Shown here one piece after another: positions 16,075-25,118 of a stretch of DNA of 64,000 bases. The stretch lies in assembly GCF_044547355.1 (NCBI RefSeq), contig NZ_JBIUAG010000043.1, forward strand, positions 1-64,000. The letters run 5' to 3'. This DNA is from Kutzneria sp044547355 (GTDB lineage Bacteria > Actinomycetota > Actinomycetes > Mycobacteriales > Pseudonocardiaceae). Below the pieces are notes generated by a model. It had not been told where the DNA came from. It saw only the letters and a list, made by a program, of their open reading frames with translations, and searched no databases. How positions within the stretch are numbered: the first letter of the stretch is position 1; the number at the start of each line of letters is the position of its first letter. The position numbers and the translations under genes were made by a program.

Positions 16075-16503
16075 ATGGCTGAGACCGACAACGGCTGGTG
16101 GCGGGAATTCATCGAGGAACTGCCGGCCAGGACCGCGAAACTGGCGGTGGTGCGCAAGGACGGATCGCCGCACGTGGCCCCGATCTGGGTGGCGCTGGAC
16201 GGCGACACCATCGTGTTCAACACGGGCCGGGATTCGCTGAAGGGCAAGTCGATCCTGCGGGACGGCCGAGTGGCCCTCAGCTTCGACGACGAGCGGCCGC
16301 CGTTCAGCTTCGTGCTGGTCCGGGGCCGGGCCGAGGTGGTCGAGGACCTGGCCCAGGTGCGCCACTGGGCCGGCGTGATCGGCGGCCGCTACATGGGCGC
16401 GGACCGGGCCGACGAGTACGGCGAGCGCAACGGCGTGCCCGGCGAGCTGCTGGTCCGCGTGGTCGACGCCAAGATCACCGCCGCCAAGGACATCGCGAGC
16501 TGA
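16075..16503 (+). CDS. PPOX-class F420-dependent/FMN-binding oxidoreductase
   Basis: 142 aa split-barrel protein. Family features are KLAVVRKDGSPHVAPIWVALDGDTIVF, then GKSILRDGRVALSFDDERPPFSFV and RGRAEVVED. Members bind F420 or FMN and reduce varied substrates; others degrade biliverdin. No residue decides the cofactor. It is a single gene, divergent from the ABC cassette and followed by a strong terminator hairpin. Confidence 0.85.
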   Translation: MAETDNGWWREFIEELPARTAKLAVVRKDGSPHVAPIWVALDGDTIVFNTGRDSLKGKSILRDGRVALSFDDERPPFSFVLVRGRAEVVEDLAQVRHWAGVIGGRYMGADRADEYGERNGVPGELLVRVVDAKITAAKDIAS

Positions 16504-16515
16504 GCAGCGCCGGGC

Positions 16516-16541
16516 AGGGGGCATTCCGAGGAATGCCCCCT
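16516..16541. terminator. Bidirectional terminator hairpin with AGGGGGCATTCC arm
   Basis: Perfect 12 bp stem AGGGGGCATTCC / GGAATGCCCCCT with a 2 nt loop as read, 12 bp after the PPOX stop and before the convergent small secreted gene. The arm resembles those of the hairpins at 28302 and 34811. Confidence 0.8.
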
Positions 16542-16563
16542 CCCAGGCATCAATGCCGGAGCA

Positions 16564-16728
16564 TCACGGGAAAGCCGGGTCGACGCCGTCGGTCAGCGCC
16601 GGGAAGGCCGGGTCGACGCCGTTGGTGACCACCGGCGCGCCGGTCGTCGGCGCGGGCGCGGCCAGGGCCGGCCCGGCGCAGATGGCGAGTGTGATGAGCA
16701 CGGCGAAGCCGACAATGGTCTTGCGCAC
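16564..16728 (-). CDS. Small secreted peptide (54 aa) with internal repeat
   Basis: 54 codons from GTG 16728 to TGA 16564, with a purine run GAGGGGGGA just upstream as ribosome site. The first 23 residues form a signal peptide (RKTIVGFAVLITLAICAGPALA, cleavage after ALA). The mature peptide is only about 31 residues and contains a near repeat, NGVDPAFPALTDGVDPAFP. It lies 69 bp downstream of the lipoprotein gene, in the same direction. Its function is unknown; it could be an exported factor or a precursor of a peptide signal. Confidence 0.6.
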   Translation of the reverse strand: MRKTIVGFAVLITLAICAGPALAAPAPTTGAPVVTNGVDPAFPALTDGVDPAFP

Positions 16729-16797
16729 GGCGATCCCCCCTCGGATCCGGGACAGAGAATCCGACGATAGCCGGGGGATCGCCGATTTTCCGGCGAA

Positions 16798-17580
16798 TCA
16801 GTGACCGGTCAGGGAGTTGATGTCGGCGACCTGGTCGGCCGGCGGGGCCTGCACGTCGACCTGGCCGCCCCAGTCGGTGTAGTGGATCTTGGCGGTGTAC
16901 TTGTCGCCGGCCGCGGCGGTGACCTGAAGCGGCAGGTTCTCGTTGTTCAGCCACAGGTCCACGGTCATCGGCCCGGCCGCGCCGGCCAGCTGCGGCGGCA
17001 GGCCGGCCTGCACCTTGGCGGTGTCCACATCGACCGTGTAGTGGGTGACGGCCTGGCCGTCCAGGGTGGTCTTCTCGGTCTTGGTGACCTTGCCGCCCTG
17101 GGAGATCTGGTTCAGGAAGGTGGTCGGGTCGTTCTCCTGGGCCAGCTGGTCCAGGCCGCCGCTGATCAGCTTGGACAGCTCGTCGTCGGAGCCGCCCATC
17201 TTGATCCACGGCTTGTCGGAGTGCAGGAACTGGGCGGCGCTGGCCGGCGGCTTGACGTACGCGACTTTGTCGACCAGCCGCAGTTCCATGGCGCCGCCGG
17301 CGGTGCCCAGCTGCATGGCCATCTTCGAGGCGTCGCCGCCGAAGGAGCCCTGGCCGGTCATGGTGACGTGGGCGCCGCTGGTGTCGACGGTGGCGTCGAT
17401 CTTGACGGTGCGGCTCTTCGAGGTGCTGGTCCTGGCCATCGCCACCAGCTGCACCGCGTCGGTGGACACGGTCGCCTGGTTGGCGGAGTTGTCCGGGGCC
17501 GGCGCGCCGGCGGTCTGGGTGCTGCACGCCCCCAGCGCCACTAACAGCGCGGCGCCAACACCGATTACGGACTTGCGCAC
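16798..17580 (-). CDS. LppX/LprAFG-like lipoprotein
   Basis: 260 aa from GTG 17580, which overlaps the upstream TAG by one base. A lipobox (VALGAC, Cys19) follows a short signal peptide. The body, with KIDATVDTSGAHVTMTGQG, MELRLVDKVAYVKPP, TTLDGQAVTHYTVDVD and LPLQVTAAAGDKYTAKIHYTDWG, matches the half-barrel pattern of actinobacterial LprG/LppX-type lipoproteins, which carry acylated lipids. It is translationally coupled to the HAD phosphatase gene. Confidence 0.75.
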   Translation of the reverse strand: MRKSVIGVGAALLVALGACSTQTAGAPAPDNSANQATVSTDAVQLVAMARTSTSKSRTVKIDATVDTSGAHVTMTGQGSFGGDASKMAMQLGTAGGAMELRLVDKVAYVKPPASAAQFLHSDKPWIKMGGSDDELSKLISGGLDQLAQENDPTTFLNQISQGGKVTKTEKTTLDGQAVTHYTVDVDTAKVQAGLPPQLAGAAGPMTVDLWLNNENLPLQVTAAAGDKYTAKIHYTDWGGQVDVQAPPADQVADINSLTGH

Positions 17581-18374
17581 TAGCTCATCCCCTCGTCGAG
17601 AAGTCGGTCGAGCACGGTCGCCACGCCATCCTCCGCGACGGTACCCGTCACCTCGTCGGCGGCGGCCCGAACGTCGGCCGCGGCATTGCCCATGGCCACG
17701 CCCAGCGCCGCCCAGCGGAGCATCGCGATGTCGTTGTGCCCGTCGCCGAAGGCCACGGTGGCCTGCGGGGACACGCCCAGCTCCAGGCGGAGCTGTTCGA
17801 GCGCGCTCGCCTTGGAGATGCCCTCGGCGACGACGGTCAGCCACGCGTCACTGTGATGGTCGTATGTCCACGTGACGCCCGCAATGTCAGAGACGTCCAT
17901 CAGGTCGGCCAGTTGCTCCTTGGTGACGCCGTGCCAGTAGGCGACCATGCGCGTGGTCGGGGTCGCGCCCAGCTCCAGGTCGTCGACCTGCCGGCGGGTG
18001 CCGACGATGTCGCCGGGATAGCCGTCGCTGACCCGGTTGCCGACGCCGGGCTCCTCCAGCGAGAACACCACTCCGGGCAGCAGCGACCGCAGCCGGGCGA
18101 TCACCGGCGCCGGTTCGAAGGTGGCCAGCGCGATCACCTCGCCGGTGGCCAGGTCTAGCCGCACCGCGCCGTTGGAGCACAGCACGGTGCCGTCGGTGAA
18201 ACCAAGCAGGCTGATCACGTTGCGCACGCCGAGCACGGTGCGTCCGGTGGACAGCACCACATGCGCGCCGGCGGCGCGGGCTCTGGTTATGGCGGAGCGC
18301 ACGGCCGGCGAGATCACGCCGGTCGAGTCCAGGATCGTGCCGTCGACGTCAAGGGCGATGAGGGCAGGGCGCAC
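17580..18374 (-). CDS. HAD-superfamily hydrolase, Cof type
   Basis: 264 aa, GTG start. Motif I is LDVDGTILDS, motif II VLSTGRT, and the C-terminal block GDGHNDIAMLRWAALGVAMGNA holds motif IV. It has the C2 cap of the Cof/YbiV type. These enzymes dephosphorylate sugar phosphates or small metabolites. The downstream lipoprotein starts within its stop codon. It is divergent from the lipase gene. Confidence 0.88.
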   Translation of the reverse strand: MRPALIALDVDGTILDSTGVISPAVRSAITRARAAGAHVVLSTGRTVLGVRNVISLLGFTDGTVLCSNGAVRLDLATGEVIALATFEPAPVIARLRSLLPGVVFSLEEPGVGNRVSDGYPGDIVGTRRQVDDLELGATPTTRMVAYWHGVTKEQLADLMDVSDIAGVTWTYDHHSDAWLTVVAEGISKASALEQLRLELGVSPQATVAFGDGHNDIAMLRWAALGVAMGNAAADVRAAADEVTGTVAEDGVATVLDRLLDEGMS

Positions 18375-18426
18375 AACACGGAGCGTAACTACCCCTGCGG
18401 GGTGAATCCGCTGTGACCGCGATCAC

Positions 18427-18449
18427 CGAAACGGTAATGGGTCGTTTCG
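18427..18449. promoter_or_regulatory. Inverted repeat upstream of the lipase gene
   Basis: CGAAACG-N9-CGTTTCG, perfect 7 bp arms, about 50 bp before the lipase start in the divergent gap to the HAD gene. A possible operator; the regulator is unknown. Confidence 0.35.
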
Positions 18450-18500
18450 CATTATGCGCGCCGGCAACGGGGCCGGCGCCTGCGGAAGCGGAGGGCGTCC

Positions 18501-19415
18501 GTGGGTCCTGTCGCACGCTCCCTGACCGGGCTGGCCCTGGTCACGGCTGCTTTGATCGCCACCACCTCGACCGCGTCGGCGAGCGAGTCCGCCGCCGGCC
18601 CGGCCCAGCCCAACATCGCCGCGGCGGCGTTGTACGCACTCAGTCACCCGACCGCCTCACCGCCGGGGTCGAACGACTTCTCCTGCAAGCCGACCGCCGC
18701 CCACCCGCGGCCGGTCGTGCTGTCCAACGGCACCGGCGCCAACGCCTACGACGACTGGGCGGGGCTGTCCGGAGTGCTCAAACGGGACGGCTACTGCGTG
18801 TTCGCGCCCAATCTCGGCGGTCCCGAGGGCGGCATGTTCCAGGCCCTTGGGGACATCCCCACCACGGCCGGCCAGTTCGGCCAGTACATCGACAAGGTGC
18901 TCGCCGCCACCGGCGCGTCCACAGTGGACATCGTCGGTCACTCCCAGGGCGGCATGATGCCCCGCTACTACCTCCGCAATCTCGGCGGGGCGAGCAAGGT
19001 CGGCACGCTGGTCGGCCTGGCGCCGTCCAACCACGGCACGGATCTGGACGGCCTGGTCACGGCCGTGCGGAAACTGCCCGGCGGCGGCGACTTCGCCGAC
19101 GGCGTGGTCGGCGTGGTCTGCCCGGCCTGTGTGCAACAGGAGGTCGGCTCCAGCTTCATCACCAGCCTCAACGGCGGCGGCGACACCATGCCCGGGGTCA
19201 ACTACACCGTCATCGCCACCCGCACCGACGAAGTGGTCACGCCGTACACCTCGGCCTACCTGTCCGGCTCGAAGGTGACCAACCTGCGGCTCCAGGACTA
19301 CTGCCTGCTCGACGGCACCGAACACATCAACATCACCTACGACCACATCGCGATCCAGCTGGTGCGCAACGCGCTCGATCCCGCGCACGCCTGGACGCCG
19401 AACTGCCTGACCTAG
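18501..19415 (+). CDS. Secreted lipase/esterase (alpha/beta hydrolase)
   Basis: 304 aa, GTG start with GGAGGG just upstream. The signal peptide ends near residue 28 (ASA-SES). The mature enzyme has the oxyanion strand PVVLSNGTGANAYDDW, the nucleophile elbow VGHSQGG (Ser148), acid ATRTDEVVTP and base YDHIAI. Four or more Cys (FSCKP, GYCVF, VCPACVQQ, NCLT) suggest disulfides outside the cell. This resembles class 2 actinobacterial triacylglycerol lipases. Confidence 0.88.
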   Translation: MGPVARSLTGLALVTAALIATTSTASASESAAGPAQPNIAAAALYALSHPTASPPGSNDFSCKPTAAHPRPVVLSNGTGANAYDDWAGLSGVLKRDGYCVFAPNLGGPEGGMFQALGDIPTTAGQFGQYIDKVLAATGASTVDIVGHSQGGMMPRYYLRNLGGASKVGTLVGLAPSNHGTDLDGLVTAVRKLPGGGDFADGVVGVVCPACVQQEVGSSFITSLNGGGDTMPGVNYTVIATRTDEVVTPYTSAYLSGSKVTNLRLQDYCLLDGTEHINITYDHIAIQLVRNALDPAHAWTPNCLT

Positions 19416-19445
19416 CCGGACATCCCTGTCCTGATCCGGCCCGGA

Positions 19446-20111
19446 TCACACGTCGCCGGGTCGGACCAGCCCCGTCTCGTAGGCCAGCACCACGGCCTGC
19501 ACCCGGTCCCGCAGCTCCAGCTTGGCCAGGATGCGGCCGACATGCGTCTTCACCGTGGCCTCGGACAGGAACAGCTTCTGGGCCAGCTCGGTGTTGGAAA
19601 GGCCCTTGGCGATCAGCACCAGCACCTCGCGCTCACGTTCGGTGAGCACGTCCAGCACGGTGGCGTCGCGCAGCTCGCCGCCGCCGGACGGGCCGAGGAA
19701 CCGGTCCAGCAGCCGCTTGGTCACGCTGGGCGAGACCACCGCGTCGCCGCTGGCCACCGCCCGCAGCGCCGAGACCAGGTCGGCCGGCGGGGTGTCCTTG
19801 AGCAGGAAGCCGCTGGCCCCGTTGCGCAGCGCCGACAGGGCGTACTCGTCCATGTCGAACGTGGTCATCACCAGCACCTTGGCCGTGCCGGCCTCGGTGA
19901 TCTGCTTGGTCGCCTCCACCCCGTCCAGCCGTGGCATGCGCACGTCCATCAGCACCACGTCGGGCCGCAGCTCGTCGGCCAGCCGCACCGCGTCCACGCC
20001 GTCCGCGGCCTCGCCGATCACCTCCAGGTCCTCCTGCGCGTTGAGCACCATGCGGAAGCCCATCCGCATCAGTTCCTGGTCGTCAACCAGCAGAACTCGG
20101 ATCACGGCCAT
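19446..20111 (-). CDS. NarL-family response regulator
   Basis: 221 aa. The receiver domain has acidic pair VDDQE, phospho-acceptor Asp56 in VVLMDVRMPRLDG and Lys in FLLKDTPP. The LuxR-type helix-turn-helix is TEREREVLVLIAKGLSNTEL to TVKTHVGRILAKL. It overlaps the kinase gene by one base and is its partner. The promoter shared with the dynamin operon lies divergently upstream of the kinase. Confidence 0.93.
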   Translation of the reverse strand: MAVIRVLLVDDQELMRMGFRMVLNAQEDLEVIGEAADGVDAVRLADELRPDVVLMDVRMPRLDGVEATKQITEAGTAKVLVMTTFDMDEYALSALRNGASGFLLKDTPPADLVSALRAVASGDAVVSPSVTKRLLDRFLGPSGGGELRDATVLDVLTEREREVLVLIAKGLSNTELAQKLFLSEATVKTHVGRILAKLELRDRVQAVVLAYETGLVRPGDV

Positions 20112-21328
20112 CAGACTAGGGGGCCCGCCGCCGCGCCCACCGGCAGCACGGCGTGAACACGCCAGCCGCCGCCCGGCCGCGGCCCGGCCTCCAGGCTGCC
20201 GCCCAGCACGCCGGCCCGCTCCCGCATGCCGATCAGGCCGTTGCCGCCGGAAAGGCCGGACAGCTCACGGGGCGTGCCGAAGCCGTTGTCGTCCACGACC
20301 ACGCTGATCTGGTCGTCGGTCCTGGTCACGAACACGTCCGCGGACGCGCTGCCGCCGGCGTGCTTGAGCGAGTTGGTCAGCGCCTCCTGCACGATCCGGT
20401 AGACCGACAGGCCCACGCCCGCCGGCAGCTCGTTCAGGTCGCCGCGCAGGGTCAGGGTCACCGGCAGGCCGGCCGAGCGGACCTGCTCGGCCAGCTGCGG
20501 CAGCGCGCCGGTGTCCGGCTGCGGCACCCGGTCGGTCTCGCTGTCCGACTCGTTGCGCATCAGGCCGAGCAGCCGGCGCAGCTCGCCCAGCGCCTGCCGG
20601 CCGGTGTCGGAGATGGTGGTCAGCGCCATCTGCGCCATCTGCGGATCGGACTGCAGCGCGTAGCTGGCTCCGTCGGCCTGCACGACCATCACGCTCACCG
20701 CGTGCGCGACCACGTCGTGCAGCTCGCGGGCGATCCGGCTGCGTTCCTCGGCCACGGCGATGCGGGCCTGCTGGTCCCGTTCGACCTCGAGCAGCTTCAG
20801 CCGCTCCATCAGCTCCACGTTGAGCGCGCGGCGGGCCCCGACGAACTCGCCGACCGCCCAGCAGAAGCCGAACACACACACGACCATGAAGAAGGACAGG
20901 GCGATCGCGGCCGGCTGCTGGACCCGCCAGATCTCCCACAACACGGTGCCCAGCAGCAGCCAGGCCGCGTAGATCACGCCCTGCCGCCGGCCGACGTAGG
21001 CGACCATCGTGTAGAGCGCCACGCCCAGCGCGAAGTCGGCCGGCCGGATCGGCACGCCGTTCATGAAGCCGTACTCGTCGTAGGTGACGTTGTGGGTGAC
21101 CAGCTGGGCGAAGCCGGCGATCAGGATGATGTTGCAGACCAGCTTGGGCCGGGCCCGGCGGAAGATCAGCGGGCCCCACAGGAACAGACCGACCAGCAGG
21201 TAGACCCCGCGCGGGGTGTCGCCAAGGCTGTTGGCGGTGGTCGCGAGGTCGGGAAGGCCGAGCAGCCCGGCGATCAGGGAGTCCCCGAACACCGGGTGAG
21301 CACGCATCCACAGGCTCAGCCGTCGCAC
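20111..21328 (-). CDS. Sensor histidine kinase (DesK/NarX type)
   Basis: 405 aa. N-terminal membrane region of about five helices (residues 15-165), a coiled coil, phospho-His in SRIARELHDVVAHAVSVMV, N box IVQEALTNSLKHAGG, and VVDDNGFG / GLIGMRERAGVLGG for ATP binding. It pairs with the response regulator sharing its last base. Its start is 71 bp from the divergent dynamin operon, so the system may regulate that operon; this is inference. Confidence 0.92.
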   Translation of the reverse strand: MRRLSLWMRAHPVFGDSLIAGLLGLPDLATTANSLGDTPRGVYLLVGLFLWGPLIFRRARPKLVCNIILIAGFAQLVTHNVTYDEYGFMNGVPIRPADFALGVALYTMVAYVGRRQGVIYAAWLLLGTVLWEIWRVQQPAAIALSFFMVVCVFGFCWAVGEFVGARRALNVELMERLKLLEVERDQQARIAVAEERSRIARELHDVVAHAVSVMVVQADGASYALQSDPQMAQMALTTISDTGRQALGELRRLLGLMRNESDSETDRVPQPDTGALPQLAEQVRSAGLPVTLTLRGDLNELPAGVGLSVYRIVQEALTNSLKHAGGSASADVFVTRTDDQISVVVDDNGFGTPRELSGLSGGNGLIGMRERAGVLGGSLEAGPRPGGGWRVHAVLPVGAAAGPLV

Positions 21329-21399
21329 CAGAACAGCCTAGAAGCGCGACCCGGCCGCCAGCGTCCCTCTGGGGTACGACTACCGCCTGCTACCCCAGA

Positions 21400-22938
21400 A
21401 TGAGTGATCCACATCGGCGGCATGGCACCATCTGCCGGGTGACGTCCTGCATGGCCGGGCCGCTGTCGGCCGCGGTGGCGCGGTTGGTGGCGACGCTGCG
21501 GCCGCAGGTCGGCCCGGCCACCGCCGCCGGCTTCGACGAGGTGGCGCGCCGGCTGTCCGCGCCGTTGCAGGTGGCCGTGGCCGGGCGCATCAAATCCGGC
21601 AAGTCCACCCTGGTCAACGCCCTGATCGGCCGGCGGGTGGCACCGGTCGGCGTCGGCGAGTGCACCCGGCTGGTGACCCGCTTCCAGTACGGCGCGGTGG
21701 ACCGGATCGAAGTGGTCGGCGTGGACGGCTCGCGCCGGGTGCTGCCCTTCGACGCCGACGGCATGATCCCGGCCGACCTGGACGTGGATCTGGACACCGT
21801 GTCCCACCTTGAGGCGTACCTCACCAACGAGGTGCTGCGGGACCTCACCGTGATCGACACTCCCGGGCTCGGCTCGCTGGACTCGGACTCGGTCTCCCGG
21901 ACCGAGAAGGTGCTGGACCAGGTCTCGCAGGACGCGGTCGCCGGGGCCGAGGCCGTGCTCTACGTGTTCACCCAGACCGTGCGCGCCGACGACCGGGACA
22001 CGCTGCGGGCCTTCACCGCGGCCACCGCCGGCCGCGAGGCCGGTCCGGTCAACGCGATCGCCGTGCTGAACAAGGCCGACACCGTTGCGCCGGAGTCGGT
22101 CGCCGGCTCGGACGGCGACGTCCGGCGGGCGGCCGAGATCCTGGCCGGCAAGCAGGCCGCCGCGCTGCGACCTCGGGTCGCCGACGTGCTGCCGGTGATG
22201 GGGCTGCTGGCCGAGTCGGCCGAGACCGGGGCGTTCACCTCGGCCGACGCCGACGCGCTGCGGGCCCTGGCCGAGCTGGACGAGGCCAGCTGGACGACCA
22301 TGCTGATGTCGGCCGACCTGTTCACCACCTGGGAATGCGCGGTGCCGGCCGCGACCCGGTCCCGGCTGCTGGCCAAGCTCGACCTGTACGGCATCGACCG
22401 CGCCGTGCGGGCCGTCCGCGCCGAGCCCGGCATCGCCGCCGGTGCCCTGCGCCGGGCGCTGCTCGACGCGTCCGGGCTCGACGCCGTGCGGGCCAAGCTG
22501 GACGCCGTGTTCCGGGCCCGCGCCGACGGCATCAAGGCCGCCGCCGCGCTGGCGTCGATCACCGCCCTGGCTGCCAGCGACCCGGGCGAGCGGCAGCGGG
22601 TGCACGACGCCATCGAGCAGCTGCTCGGCCGGCCCGAGGCGCATCAGCTGCGGCTGCTGGAGGCGTTGACGCTGATCGCCGCCAATGCCGTGACCATGCC
22701 CGAGGACCTGGCCGACGAGGTGCTGCGGGTCGGCGGGTCCGGCGACATCCCGACCCAGCTGGGCCTGGTCGGCCGGCCGCCGCACGAGCTCATGGCCTAC
22801 GCGCTGGAACGGGCCGGCTGGTGGCGGTCGTTCGCCTCGTTCGGGGCCACTCCCGCGCAAAGCCGCGTCGCGCACGTCGTGCATCGGGCATATTTCCTCA
22901 TCTGGCAGCAACTGAGGGGGGCCGGTGGAGGCGCTTGA
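21400..22938 (+). CDS. Dynamin-like GTPase (first of pair, IniA/IniC-like)
   Basis: 512 aa from ATG 21400; later starts near 21439-21451 would drop a weak N-terminus. GTPase motifs are AGRIKSGKST (P-loop, residues 61-70), IDTPGLGS (153-159) and NKAD (224-227). A long helical region follows. Mycobacterial IniA and IniC are such paired bacterial dynamins that remodel membranes. Its 3' end overlaps the GrpE-like gene by 14 bp, so the three genes are translationally linked. Confidence 0.85.
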   Translation: MSDPHRRHGTICRVTSCMAGPLSAAVARLVATLRPQVGPATAAGFDEVARRLSAPLQVAVAGRIKSGKSTLVNALIGRRVAPVGVGECTRLVTRFQYGAVDRIEVVGVDGSRRVLPFDADGMIPADLDVDLDTVSHLEAYLTNEVLRDLTVIDTPGLGSLDSDSVSRTEKVLDQVSQDAVAGAEAVLYVFTQTVRADDRDTLRAFTAATAGREAGPVNAIAVLNKADTVAPESVAGSDGDVRRAAEILAGKQAAALRPRVADVLPVMGLLAESAETGAFTSADADALRALAELDEASWTTMLMSADLFTTWECAVPAATRSRLLAKLDLYGIDRAVRAVRAEPGIAAGALRRALLDASGLDAVRAKLDAVFRARADGIKAAAALASITALAASDPGERQRVHDAIEQLLGRPEAHQLRLLEALTLIAANAVTMPEDLADEVLRVGGSGDIPTQLGLVGRPPHELMAYALERAGWWRSFASFGATPAQSRVAHVVHRAYFLIWQQLRGAGGGA

Positions 22939-23227
22939 CGAGCGCATGGCGTTGATCAGGCTCTGTCTGTACGCCCTGGACCGGGCACGCAGCGCCGGCG
23001 TGGTCGAGCGGCTGGAGGCCGGGCTCGCCGAGGTCGGCGTGCAGGCGGTGCGTCCGGACGGCGAGCGGTTCGATCCGTCGGCGCATGAGGCCGGCGGGGC
23101 CGAGCCGACCGACGACCCGGCCCTGGTCGGGCTGGTCGCCGAGACCGAGGTCCCCGGCTTCACCGACCGCGGCCAGCCGCTGCGGGCCCCAATCGTGATC
23201 GTCTACGTGGCCCGGGATTCCTTGTGA
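22925..23227 (+). CDS. Short GrpE-like protein between two dynamins
   Basis: 100 aa, GTG start inside the end of the first dynamin gene; the last four bases overlap the second. The C-terminal part (RFDPSAHEAGGAEPTDDPAL, then EVPGFTDRGQPLRAPIVIVY) matches the beta-wing region of GrpE. The long dimerising helix of true GrpE is missing, leaving only a short helix. GrpE opens Hsp70 for nucleotide exchange, but no Hsp70 gene is in this operon. It may serve a distant Hsp70-like protein or act directly on the GTPases. Confidence 0.72.
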   Translation: MEALDERMALIRLCLYALDRARSAGVVERLEAGLAEVGVQAVRPDGERFDPSAHEAGGAEPTDDPALVGLVAETEVPGFTDRGQPLRAPIVIVYVARDSL

Positions 23228-25047
23228 CGCCGCCGACTCCGCAGCTGCCGCAGCTGGTCAAGCAGGCCCGGGAACGGCTGGCGACGCTGCTGCGCGAGCA
23301 CGACAAACGGGCCGCCGACCAGGTCGACCGGCTGCTGGCCCGCCGGGACGACACGCCGTCGATCGTCGTCGTCGGCGAGACCAACCGGGGCAAGAGTTCC
23401 CTGGTCAACGCCCTGATCGCCACGCCGGGACTGTCCCCTGTGGACGCCGACGTGGCCACCGCGACCTACCTCGTGCTGCGGCACGGCCCGCAGTGGTCGG
23501 CCTCGGCCGGCTACGCCGAGCCGATCGACATCCCCATCGAGGATCTCGGCCGCTGGGTCACCGGCGGCGAGCAGCAGCCGCCTCGGTGCGTCGACGTGCG
23601 GGCCCCGATTCCCTTGCTGCAACGACTGTCCATTGTGGACACTCCTGGCGTCGGCGGCCTCAACTCCATGCACGGGGAGCTGGCCGCCGAGGCCGCCGCC
23701 ACCGCGACCGCGCTGCTGTTCGTGGTCGACGCCTCGTCCCCGTTCACCAAGGGGGAACTGGACTTTCTCGCCGCCGTGGGCGAACGCGTGGAGACGGTGC
23801 TGTTCGCACTGACCAAAGTGGACCAGTTCCGGGGCTGGCGGGAGATCCTCGACGCCGACCAGCGGCTGCTGGCCGAGCACGCCCCCCGCTTCGCCGGCGC
23901 GAAATTCCACGCCGTGTCGCCCCGGATGTTCGAGATGGCGGCGAAGGCGCCCAACCCCGCGGCGCTGAATTCTGGGGCGCTCAGCATGCTGCGGGAGAAG
24001 TCCGGCATCGGTGATCTTCAGGTCGCCGTGCAGGAACTGGTCGTCGGCCGCTCCCTGATGCTGGCCGAGGCCAACGCCCTGCGCACCCTGACCACCGCCA
24101 TCGGCGAGGTCGAGGTCCGGCTGCGGGCGTCGGCCCGGGCGCTGGACACCGGCCACGACGAGGCCGACGCGCTGCGGGCCCGCCGCGACCGGCTCGCCGC
24201 CGAGCGCAAGTCGTCCACCCGAAGCTGGCAGGTCAAGCTCCGCACCGAGATCCAGCGGGCCCGGCTGGAGTCGCTGCACGAGGTCAGCCGACAGATCCGG
24301 GACGCCCAGTCCTGGTTCCGCCAGGCCATCGACGCCGCCGACCGGGACGCCCTGGCCGCCCTGCCCCAGCAGCTGGACGCTGCCCTCCAGGTGATCTCCG
24401 CGCGGATCAACGCCGTGCTCGCCGACCGTCTCGGCCGCGCCGCCGACGCCGCGCTGGCCGAGCTCTTCGCCGCCGACGAGCTGGCCGTCATCCGCGCCCA
24501 GTTCGCCCGCGGCGACCAGCCGCCCGTGCTGCTGCGGGCCCCCGAGAAGCGCGCCGCCACCGCCGAGGACCGGCTGCTGGTGTTCATGGGCATCTCCGGC
24601 GGCATGGGCGCCGGCCGCATCGCCGCCCTGCCCCTGGCCGGCCTCGCCGCCCTGAATCCCATCGTGCTGCCCGTGACCATCGTGCTCGGGCTCGGGGCCG
24701 GCTACTGGATGGCCCGCACCCGCAAACACCTGGCCGACAAGCAACACCTTCGACAGTGGCTCTCCGACGCACTCGCCGACGCCCGCTCCACCCTCGACCA
24801 GCTGGTGTCCGAGCAGCTCATCGACGCCGAGGGGCAGCTGTCGCTGGCCCTGGACGAGGCGCTGACCGGGCGTGTCGAGGCCATCGAGGAGGAGCTGCGG
24901 GAGGTCGACCGGGCCCTCAAGCTCGACGCCGCCGACCGGGCCGCCCGGCAGCAGTCCGTCGCCCACGACCTGGCCGACGTCACCGCCGCCCGTGACCGTG
25001 GCGAGGCCCTGCTCACCACCATCCGGCAGCTTCGGGACCGGGGCTGA
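23224..25047 (+). CDS. Dynamin-like GTPase (second of pair)
   Basis: 607 aa, GTG start overlapping the GrpE-like stop by four bases. GTPase motifs are GETNRGKS (P-loop, residues 51-58), VDTPGVGG (138-145) and TKVD (197-200). Long coiled-coil helices follow (about 270-440). Near residues 455-495 is a hydrophobic hairpin (AALPLAGLAALNPIVLPVTI, then VLGLGAGYW) that probably inserts in the membrane as the paddle, followed by another coiled coil. Two unequal dynamins as partners is the common bacterial arrangement. Confidence 0.87.
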   Translation: MTPPTPQLPQLVKQARERLATLLREHDKRAADQVDRLLARRDDTPSIVVVGETNRGKSSLVNALIATPGLSPVDADVATATYLVLRHGPQWSASAGYAEPIDIPIEDLGRWVTGGEQQPPRCVDVRAPIPLLQRLSIVDTPGVGGLNSMHGELAAEAAATATALLFVVDASSPFTKGELDFLAAVGERVETVLFALTKVDQFRGWREILDADQRLLAEHAPRFAGAKFHAVSPRMFEMAAKAPNPAALNSGALSMLREKSGIGDLQVAVQELVVGRSLMLAEANALRTLTTAIGEVEVRLRASARALDTGHDEADALRARRDRLAAERKSSTRSWQVKLRTEIQRARLESLHEVSRQIRDAQSWFRQAIDAADRDALAALPQQLDAALQVISARINAVLADRLGRAADAALAELFAADELAVIRAQFARGDQPPVLLRAPEKRAATAEDRLLVFMGISGGMGAGRIAALPLAGLAALNPIVLPVTIVLGLGAGYWMARTRKHLADKQHLRQWLSDALADARSTLDQLVSEQLIDAEGQLSLALDEALTGRVEAIEEELREVDRALKLDAADRAARQQSVAHDLADVTAARDRGEALLTTIRQLRDRG

Positions 25048-25118
25048 CTGGTTGTGGGAACCGATCCGCCCTACCGTGAGTCCAATCGGCACAAACCAGC
25101 GGAGACGGGGGTAGAGCG

